The translations under genes were made by a program, and so were the position numbers. Positions 1 through 6,192 of a stretch of DNA of 6,192 nt are shown piece by piece. The stretch lies in NCBI GenBank assembly GCA_029882675.1, contig JAOUKJ010000262.1, forward strand, positions 1-6,192, given 5' to 3'. The notes under the pieces were generated by a model. It was not told the DNA's origin. It saw nothing but the letters and a program-made list of their open reading frames with translations, and did not search any database. How positions within the stretch are numbered: the stretch's first letter is position 1; each line of letters begins with the position of its first letter. Source of the stretch: Cyclobacteriaceae bacterium (lineage in GTDB: Bacteria; Bacteroidota; Bacteroidia; Cytophagales; Cyclobacteriaceae).

Positions 1-652
1 CCCTGATCCAGTATTCCCAAGAGCCATTATCGGTGGTACCCATGTGCTGAGAAGGTATCACTGCGGTACCATCTTCATTCAGCGTGATATGAACATTACC
101 ATCATTACCTACACCGGCATCATAAACTTCGCCCCATGAATCCTGTACCTGCGCATCCATTATTCCGTCAATGACAAGATCGTTCGCACCACTACCCAGG
201 CTTATCACGCCACTGGTTGTATAGCCACAATCGTCATCTGTCGTTACAATGGTACCCACAAAAGCACCGGCATTGAGCGGACAATAACCTGATAATGCCA
301 CTTCTATCTCTGCTGCTTCCGAAGATTTACCATTAGACGCCGTTTCGACAACAGAAACAATAGCGGTACCATTTTCAGAAGTTTCACTAAATACAACCAC
401 AGCCGTATAAGGCTCCGGATTTGTAATCGTAGCACCGGTACCCGTTACCGTCCATGCAAATGTTGATCCACTCCGGGGAGCACAGGTATAGGTGTTTTCA
501 CCAAAACCGTTTGAAATAGCTTCGGTAGGGCCCGCCATATTCTGAACTTTAGGCACTACGGCATTCGGGTCATAATCGAATTCAAAATCATCACCCCAAC
601 AAGAAGCCAGGGTGGCTGTTATAAACAATGAATATATTATTCTAAATTTCAT
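1..652 (-). CDS. Surface lipoprotein with PKD-like domain, third gene of a SusCD operon (3' end missing)
   Basis: The frame opens with ATG at 652-650 and stays open to the left edge, giving 217 codons without a stop; the C-terminus is outside the window. The N-terminus is a lipoprotein signal: MKFRIIYSLF, a hydrophobic stretch and lipobox LASC with the acylated Cys at residue 18, followed by acidic residues (WGDDFEFD), as is common in exported Bacteroidota lipoproteins. Residues about 52-120 look like a PKD/Ig-type beta domain (FAWTVTGTGATI, then AVVVFSE, then TAIVSVVETASNGKS). From SGYCPLNAGAFVGT (about 121) a second domain begins, with Cys124 and Cys142, many Gly, Thr and Asp residues, and alternating strands. 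The gene follows SusD by 29 bases with no terminator visible, so co-transcription is likely. No Shine-Dalgarno sequence precedes the ATG (ACACGAAAAA). By position it could be a SusE/SusF-like surface ligand-binding protein, but I do not recognise a precise family and the ligand is unknown. Confidence 0.85.
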   Translation of the reverse strand, partial: MKFRIIYSLFITATLASCWGDDFEFDYDPNAVVPKVQNMAGPTEAISNGFGENTYTCAPRSGSTFAWTVTGTGATITNPEPYTAVVVFSETSENGTAIVSVVETASNGKSSEAAEIEVALSGYCPLNAGAFVGTIVTTDDDCGYTTSGVISLGSGANDLVIDGIMDAQVQDSWGEVYDAGVGNDGNVHITLNEDGTAVIPSQHMGTTDNGSWEYWIR

Positions 653-681
653 TTTTTCGTGTTTTTGTTTTCTAATGACTT

Positions 682-2178
682 TTAAAACCAACCGCCACTT
701 GAGGTGCCAAGCCCATCCGCATTATCCGTACCTCCGAAAGTATAGAAAGGCCTGGGGTCGCCCAGAATTTCAAGTACTTTGGCCGGTAAAGGCAAATGCA
801 AAATGGTACCCTTTTGGAGCATATCATCTTTCCGCATATCGAAGAACTGAATACCCAAACCGGTGCAAGACAACTCAACTTGTCTTTCATGATGGATAGC
901 AGCATTGATTGCTGCCTGATCTACAGCTACTGGAGCCAGTCCACCACGGGTCACTCTGGTGCCTGCATTGATAATATCTGCAGCGCCTGAAAGGTCACCC
1001 AGATGCATCCGGGCTTCTGCCCTTAGCATATCATTTTCGGCAACATAAATTTCGGGCATATCACCAGTCCATGGGCCTATGAAATAATCATAACGCGATA
1101 ACCTGTAGTTAGAGAAGTGGTAATAACCCCTTTCAGTTCTGAAGTTATTTGAAGACAGGTACTGGAAATCGGAATATATCCGTTGGTCTACACCCGCTTT
1201 GCCTGCGGCAGTTTCAGCAGGATGGGGAAAGTCTGCGCGATCTTCCCATCGGGCAGGCTGACCCGGATCCATCATATTGATAATCCGCATGTCCGTTCTA
1301 CCCCATCCGGGATAAACACTGTAAATCATGTGCTCATTGTACCATTCATTCCAACCGTCACCCTGGATAACAAAATCAGAAGACACTCCATTATCAGCGT
1401 AATTTTTCACTTTGGCCCAGTCCACAGCACCGTTTTCAGCTTTGCTTCGGGGGGTGTAAGACAAAATTCTGGCGGCAAACGAATTGATAATTTGTGCGAG
1501 CTGACCACTGGTGTATTCTGTGTCACCTCCCAACCAGCCTGCCGGAATTGTAAAGGAAGAAGCATTGGCAATCGCGATAGCCTCGTCAAGTGATTTAATG
1601 GCCTGGTCTCTCAAATCAGTATAGGGTACTAACTCAAGACTTGCCAGTTCATCATCAAAAACATCTTCAGTAACTACATATGCTTTGTCAAAGACTAATC
1701 CGATGTATCCATGAGAAATGCCCTGAATAAACTTACACATAGCCTTTACTTTGGCTTCGTCCTCACCAAAATCCATCCCCTCTTCTATCCTTTTAAGAAT
1801 AACCCTTGCCGTATAGTTGGCCGAGAATACTTTATCAAAAAGATATTTGGACACACCCTCATAGCTATAGTTGGGTGAATTATCCCAGGCTTTCCTGGGC
1901 TCCCATGACATGTCGCGCATGGCCTGGTTTCCCCAGGAGCAAGTGGTATTATCAGCGGCTGTATTGAACATCAGTCCGGCGCCATCGTACTCGTGCGTGC
2001 CATGATACCAGGTGTTAAATAAGGCACCACTAAGCCCCACCATGTCTACTGCCGAACTATATACTTTAAATGAATCCGGCTGGTTCGTGTTTTCAACGTC
2101 CAGGTCTTCACAGCTAAACAGCATCGTGAGTAAGGCCAGGACAAGGAATGAATATTTATTGAATATTTTCATAATCAT
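682..2178 (-). CDS. SusD/RagB-family outer membrane nutrient-binding lipoprotein
   Basis: This is a 498-residue SusD-type protein, close to the family's usual 480-560 residues. SusD proteins are surface lipoproteins that cap the SusC barrel and help capture substrate. The N-terminus has a hydrophobic segment (FLVLALLTML) and lipobox LFSC with Cys23, then DLDVENTNQPD, matching the Asn-rich, PD-containing start typical of mature SusD. The middle is helical, as expected for the TPR-like core (for example residues around YLFDKVFSANYTARVILKRI). The C-terminus carries the family hallmark ERQVELS (about 431-437) followed by FFDMRKDD (about 445-452). It ends in GGWF with TAA at 684-682. ATG at 2178 was chosen; Met3 (2172) is an equally good start and gives a more ordinary signal peptide (MKIFNKYS). 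The start lies 7 bases after the SusC stop, so the two genes are probably translationally coupled. Substrate cannot be inferred. Confidence 0.95.
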   Translation of the reverse strand: MIMKIFNKYSFLVLALLTMLFSCEDLDVENTNQPDSFKVYSSAVDMVGLSGALFNTWYHGTHEYDGAGLMFNTAADNTTCSWGNQAMRDMSWEPRKAWDNSPNYSYEGVSKYLFDKVFSANYTARVILKRIEEGMDFGEDEAKVKAMCKFIQGISHGYIGLVFDKAYVVTEDVFDDELASLELVPYTDLRDQAIKSLDEAIAIANASSFTIPAGWLGGDTEYTSGQLAQIINSFAARILSYTPRSKAENGAVDWAKVKNYADNGVSSDFVIQGDGWNEWYNEHMIYSVYPGWGRTDMRIINMMDPGQPARWEDRADFPHPAETAAGKAGVDQRIYSDFQYLSSNNFRTERGYYHFSNYRLSRYDYFIGPWTGDMPEIYVAENDMLRAEARMHLGDLSGAADIINAGTRVTRGGLAPVAVDQAAINAAIHHERQVELSCTGLGIQFFDMRKDDMLQKGTILHLPLPAKVLEILGDPRPFYTFGGTDNADGLGTSSGGWF

Positions 2179-2185
2179 TTTCTAA

Positions 2186-5100
2186 TTAAAACTTCAAAGT
2201 TAATGATACGGAATAATTCCTGAAATTCGGGTAAGTACCTGTACCGTCAAATGGGTTTCTGATACTACCTACTTCAGGGTCATAACCTGAGTATTTAGTG
2301 AATGTCAGCAGATTCCTACCGATGAGTTTCAGTGTTGCTCCATTCAGGGCGCCACCGGTCACACTTTCAAGCATACTTGCCGGAACACTATATCCCAGTG
2401 CAGCCTCCCTGATTTTGATGAAACTGGCATCTTCAACCCAGTAGGCATTATTACTGTTTACATCATAAAATCCTTTGAAATAGTCAAAAGCTTTCTTTTC
2501 ACCATCAGGAACATCTGACATATCCAGGATTCCACTGCGGTCATCCCTGGTCAGCCATTGCGATTTCCGGTTGTATACATCTCCGCCCTGTTTCCAATCG
2601 AGCAGCACGTATAAATTCACGCCCTTCCAGGTAAAGTTATTGCGGATACCCATATAGAAGTCCGGGTTACCATCACCAATCTGTACAAAAGCATCGTCAC
2701 CGTTTTCATCTTTCAGACGTATAGGTGCTTCATTGACTGTTCCTTCCGTACCGGCCTCGATGACATACCCTTCGGAATTCAAAGCATAGTCTGCAATGGT
2801 TTCAGTTTCACCCAGCTGGGCTGTCATCTGATCCAGGGTTCTCACCCAGTCATATCCGTAAATGGCACCGTAAGGCTCACCTTCTTTAATATACCACAAA
2901 CCGTCCGGGCCTGACTGATAAGCCGGAATGTCCAGCTTCTTAATCATTTGCTCGGTTTTTGTGAAAGTGATCCCCGCATCGTATTGGATATCATCTGTAT
3001 TGATTACCTTGGCTCCCAGATTTATCTCGATGGTTGTAGCCTCTACATCACCTGCATTTACCCATTGGTTGTTAAAACCAAATACAGCAGAAACGAGAGG
3101 TTGTCTTAAGAATTGATCAGTAGTTAGCGCATTAGCATAAATAGCCTCAAAATTAAACCTTTCGAGGAAGCGCGCATTCAGGGCCACTTCAAATTCAGCG
3201 GTGTTAGATGGTTTTAAATTTTTATTTCCGCTCTGCCATTCATTAGCCTTGGAACCCGCCCAATTAAATATTTGGTATTGATAATAGAATGCAGGACGAA
3301 TTCCAGCCGTTCCATAAGCTGATCTGATTTTCAGCTCCTGTATTCCGGGAATCTCAACATCCTCAGAAATCCGATACCCGCCGGAAACCCGATAGTATCC
3401 CCTTGCGCGTTCGTTCACGCCAAACAAAGAAGACTGATCATAACGGTACATTCCATCAAATAGGATTTTATCCTTGTAATCCAACGAACCTATTACAAAA
3501 ACATTTTGGGCAATTTCCTGTCTTTTTTGTCCATTTAAAACTTCATTTAAATCACCATCTTCATTATTTACAGATGTTCGGTCATTAGGAAAATTCCGTA
3601 GGCTTGGTAAACCTCCATAAATAAAGTCATAACCCTCCGCAGACATCATATCAAATTCGACATTTTCATACAGGTAACTCAGTTTACCCCGGGCAATCAG
3701 ATCACCGAATTGCTGATCAAAATTACCTGTAATTTGTGCTCTTTGCGTGTTCCAGTCTCTACGCCTCTCATACAAATATCCATCCGAATATTGTATTCCA
3801 ATCGGATCAGTCCCGCCTATTTGCCAGGTGTCTTTGGGGTGATAGTTACTATATGTTTCTTTTATTGTTTCCATAGAAAAGGAACCCTCAATATTAAACC
3901 AGTCGGTCACATCGGCCTTCAGGTTATAATTGGTCAATAACCTTTTCCTTTTTTGATCACGCTTTATCTTCCAGGTGTAATACAGTGGGTTTTCCTCATT
4001 GCTCCACTGGTTGTGGCGCAGATAGTAAGGTTGGCCGTCCGGGTTGTCCAGGAACAAGTTATTGTCGGGTTCAGCCAATACAATATCAAAGAAAATACCG
4101 CCCCCATTGGCCGGAAACTGTGAACTGGTGTTGGCAATTAAGTTACTCGCCGATAATTTCAACCAGTCAAAAATATGGGTGTCGAAATTCAAGCGGAAGT
4201 TTTGTCTTCCATAACCGTCAGTATTTTCAATAATCCCTTCCTGCTTATTGTTTTCAAAGGAAGCGAAGATATTGGAATTCATTGTCCTTGTACCTACCGA
4301 AACATAGTTGGTATAATTCATTCCGCGTCTAAAAAGGGCATCCTGATGGTCAATTACCAGTCCAAAATCATTGTCCATATAGTGGTCGGTATCCAGGGCA
4401 CGGCTACCGGCTACATCGGGATCAAATCCTCCTTTATAACCTGCGGGGTATGTTACTCCATCAAACTTGGTATAGTCTTTAGCACTTGTCCAGTCAGAGG
4501 CCAGTGTAAAAGCATGGTGCTCGGCAAGGTCAATATACCTTTCGAGTTCCTGAAAACCGAGTTCATTTCTTACAGTAACTTCGGCTTGTCCTACGTTGAG
4601 CCTGTTGCCCCGCTTGGAGGAGATTACAATCACACCATTACCAGCACGTGAACCGTAGAGGGAGGAAGCCGAAGCTCCTTTTACCACCTCGATGGATTCG
4701 ATGTCATCGGGGTTGATATCTGAGATACCACCTTCCAGGATAATTCCATCCATGATGATCAGCGGTGATGAACCTACGCCCAGGTTATTATCACCACGCA
4801 ACATCAGGTCAGCGCCACCTCCGGGAGTACCGTTCTGGCTGCTTATCCGCACACCGGATACTTTACCAGAGAGCGATCCGGCCACCGACATGGATGGTAC
4901 CTGATTGATTAATTCCGCGGAAACCTTTGTTACAGAAACCGTCAGTTTCTCCCTTGGCGTTTCTGCTGCCACACCGGAGACGATGATTTCCGAAAGCTGG
5001 GTAACATCCGCGTCCATTACGACATCAATTACTGAGCGGCTACCCACAGCGATTTCCTGGGATTTCAGCCCGATAAAAGAGAACACCAGCGTAGCCCCCT

Positions 5101-5302
5101 CTGCGGGGACAGTCACATTGTAGATACCATCCACATCGGTCACAGACCCTTGTGTTGTACCTTTTACCTGTACACTTACACCAGGGAGGGCCTCGCCGTC
5201 TTCAGCGGAGGTGACCTTACCTGATATGGTACGATCTTGTGCTGAGAGTCCGGTAAAAAGGATCAACACAAACGCACATGTCAAGAGTAAATTTTTCCTC
5301 AT
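2186..5302 (-). CDS. SusC/RagA-family TonB-dependent outer membrane transporter
   Basis: A complete 1038-residue SusC-family transporter, which imports oligomers or other large nutrients across the outer membrane using TonB/ExbBD energy. Order of parts: Sec signal peptide 1-21 (MRKNLLLTCAFVLIL, cleavage likely at LSA|QD); a carboxypeptidase-regulatory-like beta domain about 24-98 (TISGKVTSAEDGEALPGVSV, then GTTQGSVTDVDGIYNV); a linker (LSEIIVSG, 103-110); the plug about 117-231 with family signatures LIIMDGIILE, INPDDIESIEVVKGAS and SLYGSRAGNGVIVISSKRG; then a long beta barrel ending in FRNYSVSLTLKF with terminal Phe, the usual barrel-assembly signal. There is no STN domain before the carboxypeptidase-like domain, so this is not an obvious signal-transducing type. 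The linker lacks the common VVVGYGTQKK wording and instead reads VAAETPREKLTVSV. ATG at 5302 follows an A-rich stretch (AAACTAAAACGTA) with no Shine-Dalgarno. It is the first gene of the SusC-SusD-lipoprotein set and follows a 524-base leader gap. Confidence 0.97.
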   Translation of the reverse strand: MRKNLLLTCAFVLILFTGLSAQDRTISGKVTSAEDGEALPGVSVQVKGTTQGSVTDVDGIYNVTVPAEGATLVFSFIGLKSQEIAVGSRSVIDVVMDADVTQLSEIIVSGVAAETPREKLTVSVTKVSAELINQVPSMSVAGSLSGKVSGVRISSQNGTPGGGADLMLRGDNNLGVGSSPLIIMDGIILEGGISDINPDDIESIEVVKGASASSLYGSRAGNGVIVISSKRGNRLNVGQAEVTVRNELGFQELERYIDLAEHHAFTLASDWTSAKDYTKFDGVTYPAGYKGGFDPDVAGSRALDTDHYMDNDFGLVIDHQDALFRRGMNYTNYVSVGTRTMNSNIFASFENNKQEGIIENTDGYGRQNFRLNFDTHIFDWLKLSASNLIANTSSQFPANGGGIFFDIVLAEPDNNLFLDNPDGQPYYLRHNQWSNEENPLYYTWKIKRDQKRKRLLTNYNLKADVTDWFNIEGSFSMETIKETYSNYHPKDTWQIGGTDPIGIQYSDGYLYERRRDWNTQRAQITGNFDQQFGDLIARGKLSYLYENVEFDMMSAEGYDFIYGGLPSLRNFPNDRTSVNNEDGDLNEVLNGQKRQEIAQNVFVIGSLDYKDKILFDGMYRYDQSSLFGVNERARGYYRVSGGYRISEDVEIPGIQELKIRSAYGTAGIRPAFYYQYQIFNWAGSKANEWQSGNKNLKPSNTAEFEVALNARFLERFNFEAIYANALTTDQFLRQPLVSAVFGFNNQWVNAGDVEATTIEINLGAKVINTDDIQYDAGITFTKTEQMIKKLDIPAYQSGPDGLWYIKEGEPYGAIYGYDWVRTLDQMTAQLGETETIADYALNSEGYVIEAGTEGTVNEAPIRLKDENGDDAFVQIGDGNPDFYMGIRNNFTWKGVNLYVLLDWKQGGDVYNRKSQWLTRDDRSGILDMSDVPDGEKKAFDYFKGFYDVNSNNAYWVEDASFIKIREAALGYSVPASMLESVTGGALNGATLKLIGRNLLTFTKYSGYDPEVGSIRNPFDGTGTYPNFRNYSVSLTLKF

Positions 5303-5319
5303 TACGTTTTAGTTTAAGT

Positions 5320-5424
5320 TTAAAATAAGGGCATTACGCCTTTCCAAAGTGTAAAGAAATAAAATCCAGTACTATTAAACAAACTAAATACCGAAATAAA
5401 GGGGAGTTTTTCATGGTGTTTCAT
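5320..5424 (-). other. Possible 34-codon leader ORF upstream of SusC
   Basis: ATG at 5424-5422 opens a frame of 34 codons ending with TAA at 5322-5320, 17 bases before the SusC start. The predicted peptide begins MKHHEKLPFISVFSLF and ends TLWKGVMPLF; it has seven Phe residues and is mostly hydrophobic. Its start codon directly follows the last G of the C5/G5 hairpin at 5439-5425. A leader peptide role is possible, but Phe (TTT) codons are expected by chance in AT-rich DNA, and no homology is known to me. Probably chance, recorded because of its placement. Confidence 0.2.
5409..5424 (-). repeat. Tandem ATGAAA direct repeat spaced by 10 bases
   Basis: The minus-strand hexamer ATGAAA occurs at 5424-5419 and 5414-5409, exactly 10 bases apart, and a third copy lies at 5485-5480. 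One helical turn between copies is compatible with a direct-repeat binding site, but the motif is short and AT-rich, so chance is a fair explanation. Confidence 0.2.
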
Positions 5425-5439
5425 CCCCCATATTGGGGG
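5425..5439 (-). repeat. Short hairpin CCCCCA-ATA-TGGGGG in the SusC leader
   Basis: On the minus strand the sequence reads CCCCCAATATGGGGG: a perfect 6-bp stem with five G:C pairs and a 3-base loop, in otherwise AT-rich DNA. It ends 122 bases before the SusC start. It is not followed by a T-run (next bases ATGAAACACC), so it is not a standard intrinsic terminator. It could be an RNA structure in the leader or a protein-binding inverted repeat; the sequence does not decide between these. Confidence 0.55.
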
Positions 5440-5516
5440 TAATATTTACATTGTCATTAAAAGCGATACAAATACCCACTTTCATCAAATAATACGATAA
5501 ATAAAAAATTTATATC

Positions 5517-5580
5517 TTTTTTTTACCCTCATTTTATTGTAAACCACATATACCTAGGCATATGCAGATTTTTTAACCCC
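5517..5580. repeat. Pair of T-run plus ACCC motifs flanking the palindrome
   Basis: Plus strand: eight T followed by ACCC at 5517-5528, and six T followed by AACCCC at 5569-5580. The pair is in direct orientation, about 52 bases apart (roughly five helical turns), and brackets the palindrome at 5547-5564. This may be regulatory architecture, or two unrelated homopolymer runs. Confidence 0.25.
5547..5564. promoter_or_regulatory. 18-bp near-perfect palindrome, candidate operator
   Basis: CATATACCTAGGCATATG reads almost the same on both strands: eight of nine base pairs match and only A5552 against C5559 breaks symmetry. In the minus-strand RNA that position becomes a G:U pair, so a CAUAUG/UAUAUG stem with a CCUAGG loop is also possible. 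Symmetry of this length centred on CCTAGG is typical of sites bound by dimeric regulators. It lies 244 bases upstream of the SusC start and downstream of the only clear promoter match, a position that would suit a repressor or a leader element. No regulator gene is in the window to pair with it. Confidence 0.4.
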
Positions 5581-5664
5581 ATAAATTAAAATTATCGATT
5601 TGTTGGATTTCAAAATTCAAAACATACAAATGCCCGGTTTATTTTAATATTAGCACTTTTCACT

Positions 5665-5738
5665 TCACAAAATCTGAGCATCACAAAAAACCTTCGGAGC
5701 TATTTTTATTAATGTTTATGAAAAATAATGTCACAAAA
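5665..5738 (-). repeat. Three TTTTGTGA direct repeats
   Basis: The minus-strand octamer TTTTGTGA occurs at 5672-5665, 5688-5681 and 5738-5731 (start-to-start spacing 16 and 50 bases). TGTGA resembles one half of a CRP/FNR-family site, but no copy has an inverted partner at the proper distance. Low complexity around the copies makes chance plausible. Confidence 0.25.
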
Positions 5739-5780
5739 AAATACGGATTATGCCTTAATGGTACAATGTGACTTTTTAGC

Positions 5781-5810
5781 CAAAAATATAGATTCAGCAT
5801 TCTCTGCAAA
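5781..5810 (-). promoter_or_regulatory. Candidate Bacteroidota sigma promoter for the SusC operon
   Basis: On the minus strand TTTG at 5810-5807 is followed, after 18 bases, by TATTTTTG at 5788-5781. This matches the known Bacteroidota pattern of TTTG near -33 and TAnnTTTG near -7, with a spacing in the accepted range. It is the only exact TAnnTTTG match I find on this strand of the intergenic region. Transcription would start near 5775, leaving a leader of about 470 bases before SusC. The motif is degenerate and the DNA AT-rich; nearer imperfect versions (TAnnnTTTG at 5494-5486 and 5353-5345) lack a well-spaced upstream TTTG. Confidence 0.4.
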
Positions 5811-5826
5811 CCCAAAAAGGATTGAA

Positions 5827-6192
5827 TCAATGCTCAATGATTTTAAATTCAATACGCCGGTTTTTTTGTTTATTTTCTTCGGTATCATTGGACGCAAGGG
5901 GTTCCTCTTCTCCCTTTCCGACGTATTGCAGCACCTCTTCATTGATGCCCTTATTGATCAGGTACTTAAATACTTCAGCGGCCCGGTTTTCTGACAGCAA
6001 TTGATTGGCTTTTTTATCACCGGTATCATCTGTATGGCCTTGTATTTCTATTTTCATCCCCGGGTTGTCCTGAACAAAACGAACTACCTTGTTCAACTCC
6101 ACCTCAGATTCAGACCGAAGGGTGTATTTACCCACATCAAAAAAGATATTGTTCAATACGGCTGAAACGCCGGCAACGGCCTTTTTTACGAA
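5827..6192 (-). CDS. OmpA-family protein, C-terminal peptidoglycan-binding domain (5' end missing)
   Basis: The frame is open from the right edge to TGA at 5829-5827, giving 121 codons. It encodes a nearly complete OmpA-like domain, which anchors outer-membrane proteins or lipoproteins to peptidoglycan by gripping diaminopimelate. The landmarks are in order: NNIFFDVGKYTLRSES (start of the fold), MKIEIQGHTDDTGD with the ligand-binding Asp, LLSENRAAEVFKYL with the conserved Arg, GINEEVLQYVGKGEEEPLAS, and the closing NDTEENKQKNRRIEFKI. A TTG at 6156 could be read as a start, but coding sense continues upstream of it (FVKKAVAGVSAV), and the domain would be cut, so the real start is beyond the window. 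What precedes the domain (barrel, TPR/PD40 repeats, or a lipobox) cannot be seen. It lies upstream of SusC in the same direction, but the 524-base gap argues for a separate unit. Confidence 0.93.
   Translation of the reverse strand, partial: FVKKAVAGVSAVLNNIFFDVGKYTLRSESEVELNKVVRFVQDNPGMKIEIQGHTDDTGDKKANQLLSENRAAEVFKYLINKGINEEVLQYVGKGEEEPLASNDTEENKQKNRRIEFKIIEH

Larger units (their letters stand above)
5303..5826. other. AT-rich intergenic leader region between the OmpA-like gene and SusC
   Basis: This 524-base stretch separates two genes in the same orientation and is clearly more AT-rich than the coding DNA around it. I see no convincing conserved protein, tRNA or rRNA in either strand. 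It contains one exact match to the Bacteroidota promoter pattern, an 18-bp palindrome, a G/C hairpin, short direct repeats and a 34-codon open frame, each listed separately. No strong intrinsic terminator for the OmpA-like gene is visible: T-runs on the minus strand (for example after CCGAAGG near 5690) are not preceded by a stable stem. Confidence 0.8.

Noticed and set aside
35..442. Five GGTACC hexamers (35, 65, 251, 365, 437) within about 400 bases
   Set aside because: All five fall in frame as Gly-Thr codons (GGT ACC) of the lipoprotein gene, so they reflect a Gly-Thr-rich beta protein and codon preference rather than a separate DNA repeat.
1183..1593. Plus-strand open frame of 136 codons antisense to SusD
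   Set aside because: It lies entirely within the well-supported SusD gene, its translation lacks any domain or signal character, and no start context supports it.
4175..4651. Plus-strand open frame of 158 codons antisense to the SusC plug and barrel start
   Set aside because: It is a by-product of SusC codon usage on the other strand; the minus strand encodes unmistakable plug-domain signatures here.
5684..5700. Possible intrinsic terminator (CCGAAGG followed by T6 on the minus strand)
   Set aside because: The stem would have only two or three pairs, too weak for a terminator despite the T-run.
5680..5799. 39-codon minus-strand open frame starting MLNLYFWLKS
   Set aside because: It overlaps the promoter candidate, has random-looking AT-driven composition, and lacks any supporting context.
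5728..5994. Plus-strand open frame of 88 codons crossing the end of the OmpA-like gene
   Set aside because: Two thirds overlap the OmpA domain in antisense, the translation has no recognisable features, and there is no good plus-strand promoter before it.
6154..6156. TTG as the start codon of the OmpA-like protein
   Set aside because: The frame is open upstream to the window edge and the residues before it fit the normal run-up to an OmpA domain, so the gene is truncated by the window and does not start here.

Overview
The window looks like a piece of a Bacteroidota chromosome, most likely a free-living Cytophagales-type bacterium; the order is an inference from protein style. The grounds are a tandem SusC/SusD pair, a lipoprotein directly after it, A-rich start regions without Shine-Dalgarno sequences, AT-rich intergenic DNA and one good match to the Bacteroidota housekeeping promoter (TTTG, then TAnnTTTG). 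Every gene I can support is on the minus strand, so the window is read from right to left. Plus-strand open frames lie antisense to real genes and show no independent protein character.

Layout from right to left. At 6192-5827 is the C-terminal OmpA-like peptidoglycan-binding domain of a protein whose start lies outside the window. At 5826-5303 is a 524-base AT-rich gap. It holds one promoter candidate near its far end, an 18-bp near-perfect palindrome, a short C5/G5 hairpin, several short direct repeats, and a 34-codon open frame that starts right at the hairpin and ends 17 bases before the next gene. At 5302-2186 is a complete SusC-family TonB-dependent transporter (1038 aa). After 7 bases comes a complete SusD-family lipoprotein at 2178-682 (498 aa). 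After 29 bases comes a third gene, starting at 652 and running off the left edge: a lipoprotein with a PKD-like beta domain and a second, probably beta-rich domain.

SusC, SusD and the third lipoprotein look like one operon encoding an outer-membrane nutrient uptake machine. SusC would be the TonB-driven barrel, SusD the lid over it, and the third protein a likely surface accessory binding protein in the position where SusE/SusF-type proteins usually sit. The window contains no carbohydrate-active enzyme, peptidase or regulator, so the substrate cannot be read from it. The SusC belongs to a less typical sequence group and has no N-terminal STN signalling domain, so direct control by an ECF-sigma/anti-sigma pair through this protein is unlikely. 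The most interesting unexplained sequence is the long leader upstream of SusC. I see no clearly new biological system; the leader elements are hypotheses.
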